Source: Candidatus Omnitrophota bacterium (lineage in GTDB: Bacteria > Omnitrophota > Gorgyraeia > 1-14-0-20-64-10 > JACQQZ01). Taken from it: a DNA stretch of 6,181 bases. Position numbers and translations under genes: made by a program. The number at the start of each line of letters is the position of its first letter. The first letter of the stretch is position 1. This document shows positions 5,067 to 6,181 of this stretch, one piece after another. The notes under the pieces were generated by a model. That model ran no database searches. It saw nothing but the letters and a program-made list of their open reading frames with translations, and was not told the origin of the DNA. Where the stretch lies: positions 1-6,181 of the forward strand of contig JACQRF010000017.1 of the NCBI GenBank assembly GCA_016206635.1. The letters run 5' to 3'.

Positions 5067-6181
5067 CAGCGGGGGGCGAGGTCCCGGAGCGCCTGCCCCA
5101 GCGCCTCGCGGGCCGCGGCGGGATCCGCCTGGCCCTTCGTGTGAGCCATCACCTGCCCAACCAGAAATTGCAACGCCTGCCCCTTGCCGGCCCGATAATC
5201 GGCCACGACCTTGGCATGCCGCTCCACGACCGCACGGGCCACCGCGCTCAACGCGCCAGGATCGGTCACCCGCGCCAGACCCAGCCGCCGCATTAAGGGT
5301 TCCGGCGGTTCGCGGGTCTCGAGCATCGGCCCCAGCAGATCTTTGGCCATCCGGGAGGTCAGCACCCGCTGCTCCAAGAGCTGCACCAGCTGAGCCAGGT
5401 GAGCCGCCGGCAACCCCAGCCCCCGCAGCGCGACGCCGCGCTCGCGGCAGACCGCCATCAGGTCGCCTTGGATCCAGTTCGCCACGCCCTTCGCCGACCC
5501 GCCGGCCCGCACCGCCTCCTCGAAATAGTCGGCCGTCGCCTTCTCAGCCGTCAGGACGCCGGCATCGTAGGCGGAGAGGCCATACTGCGTGATGAACCGC
5601 TCGACCCGCGCCGCCGGCAGCTCCGGCAGGCCCCGGCGGACCGCCTCGATCTCCGCCTCCGTCAGCGAGAATGGCACGAGGTCCGGCTCCGGGAAATACC
5701 GGTAGTCGTGCGCGAACTCCTTGCTGCGCATCGGCTGGGTGACGCCCTGGGCCTCGTCCCACAAGCGCGTTTCCTGGACGACCCGTCCGCCGTCGCCCAG
5801 CGCCTGGCCCTGCCGCGCGATCTCATAGGCCAGCGCCGCCCGCACATGCTTGAACGAGTTGAGGTTTTTGATCTCGGTCTTCACGCCCAGCGGCGCCGTG
5901 CCGGCCGGCCGCACCGACACGTTCGCATCGCAGCGCAGGCTGCCCTTTTCCATGTCGCAGTCGGAGACGTCGAGATACTGCAGGATCTGCTTGAGCGTTT
6001 GGAGATAGCGATAGGCCTCCTCCGGGGCATGCAAGTCCGGCTCGCTGACGATCTCCAGCAATGGCACGCCGGTCCGATTATAATCAACGAGCGACACCCG
6101 CTCCCCATCTTTGTGGATCAGTTTCCCGGCGTCCTCTTCGAGATGCGCCCGGTGGATCCGCACGGTGAAGCCGGGGTCAGA
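5066..6181 (-). CDS. gatB: Aspartyl/glutamyl-tRNA amidotransferase subunit B, 5' end missing
   Basis: GatB is the tRNA-binding, kinase/transamidase subunit of GatCAB, which converts misacylated Glu-tRNA(Gln) and/or Asp-tRNA(Asn) using ammonia from GatA. The visible 371 residues run open to the window edge; with a usual family length near 475-485, roughly 105-110 N-terminal residues lie outside. Family blocks in order are RAHLEEDAGKLIH, SLVDYNRTGVPLLEIVSEPD, CDMEKGSLRCDANVSVRP, TEIKNLNSFKHVRAALAYEI, RLWDEAQGVTQPMRSKE and AHDYRYFPEPDLVP. They make up the rest of the catalytic cradle. The helical and YqeY-like C-terminal part (from about ELPAARVERF) that grips the tRNA ends with LQFLVGQVMAHTKGQADP. 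A GTG at 6163 could be mistaken for a start, but the codons before it still read as family sequence, and starting there would delete part of the catalytic domain. The stop TGA is fused to the next gene's Shine-Dalgarno. gatA and gatC, if clustered, would be beyond 6181. Confidence 0.97.
   Translation of the reverse strand, partial: SDPGFTVRIHRAHLEEDAGKLIHKDGERVSLVDYNRTGVPLLEIVSEPDLHAPEEAYRYLQTLKQILQYLDVSDCDMEKGSLRCDANVSVRPAGTAPLGVKTEIKNLNSFKHVRAALAYEIARQGQALGDGGRVVQETRLWDEAQGVTQPMRSKEFAHDYRYFPEPDLVPFSLTEAEIEAVRRGLPELPAARVERFITQYGLSAYDAGVLTAEKATADYFEEAVRAGGSAKGVANWIQGDLMAVCRERGVALRGLGLPAAHLAQLVQLLEQRVLTSRMAKDLLGPMLETREPPEPLMRRLGLARVTDPGALSAVARAVVERHAKVVADYRAGKGQALQFLVGQVMAHTKGQADPAAAREALGQALRDLAPR

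Noticed and set aside
3843..5144. A 433-codon plus-strand open frame opposite the protease gene, slightly longer than it
   Set aside because: It has no recognisable domain, is rich in Arg, Pro, His and Gln as expected for the antisense of GC-rich coding sequence, and the minus-strand frame carries a full S41 protease with all active-site residues.
5066..6163. GTG at 6163 as the real start of gatB
   Set aside because: The frame stays open to the window edge, and a start here would remove about the first quarter of the catalytic domain.

Overview
This window carries a compact, very GC-rich block of bacterial housekeeping genes, all read from the minus strand. In order of transcription (high to low coordinates) they are: a 5'-truncated gatB; an S41 carboxyl-terminal processing protease; a YibQ-like divergent polysaccharide deacetylase; tsaD; an MgtC/SapB-family membrane protein; and a bactofilin fused to an excisionase-type helix-turn-helix (HTH). 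A second HTH reading frame, broken by an amber codon, overlaps the end of the bactofilin gene. The low-coordinate end of the window holds two related palindromes.

The organism is most likely a high-GC Gram-negative-type bacterium that makes Gln-tRNA and/or Asn-tRNA indirectly through GatCAB. The periplasmic protease plus YibQ pair and the bactofilin fit a diderm envelope. The general look suggests an environmental lineage such as Nitrospirota or a neighbouring phylum, but that is only an impression; nothing here fixes the taxon. The start and stop codons are ordinary bacterial ones. TGA, TAA and TAG all end genes here, so TAG does not look reassigned.

Region 6181-1535 is a tight run. The gatB stop is merged with the protease Shine-Dalgarno. 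The protease and the deacetylase share one base (TGATG), the deacetylase and tsaD share four (ATGA), and mgtC starts 12 bases after tsaD. This looks like one transcription unit combining translation fidelity (GatB, TsaD) with envelope maintenance (protease, YibQ-like protein, MgtC-like protein). Region 853-798 is a short intergenic gap with a 13-bp-arm hairpin placed just upstream of the strong bactofilin ribosome binding site. Region 797-89 has the bactofilin-HTH gene and the interrupted HTH frame. Region 83-1 has the two palindromes.

The housekeeping genes look normal. The part worth a second look is bases 1-850: a bactofilin joined to a DNA-binding domain, a second broken HTH of the same class right behind it, and two nearby palindromes with a shared core. 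The differences between those palindromes mostly preserve base pairing, as expected if the structure itself is under selection.
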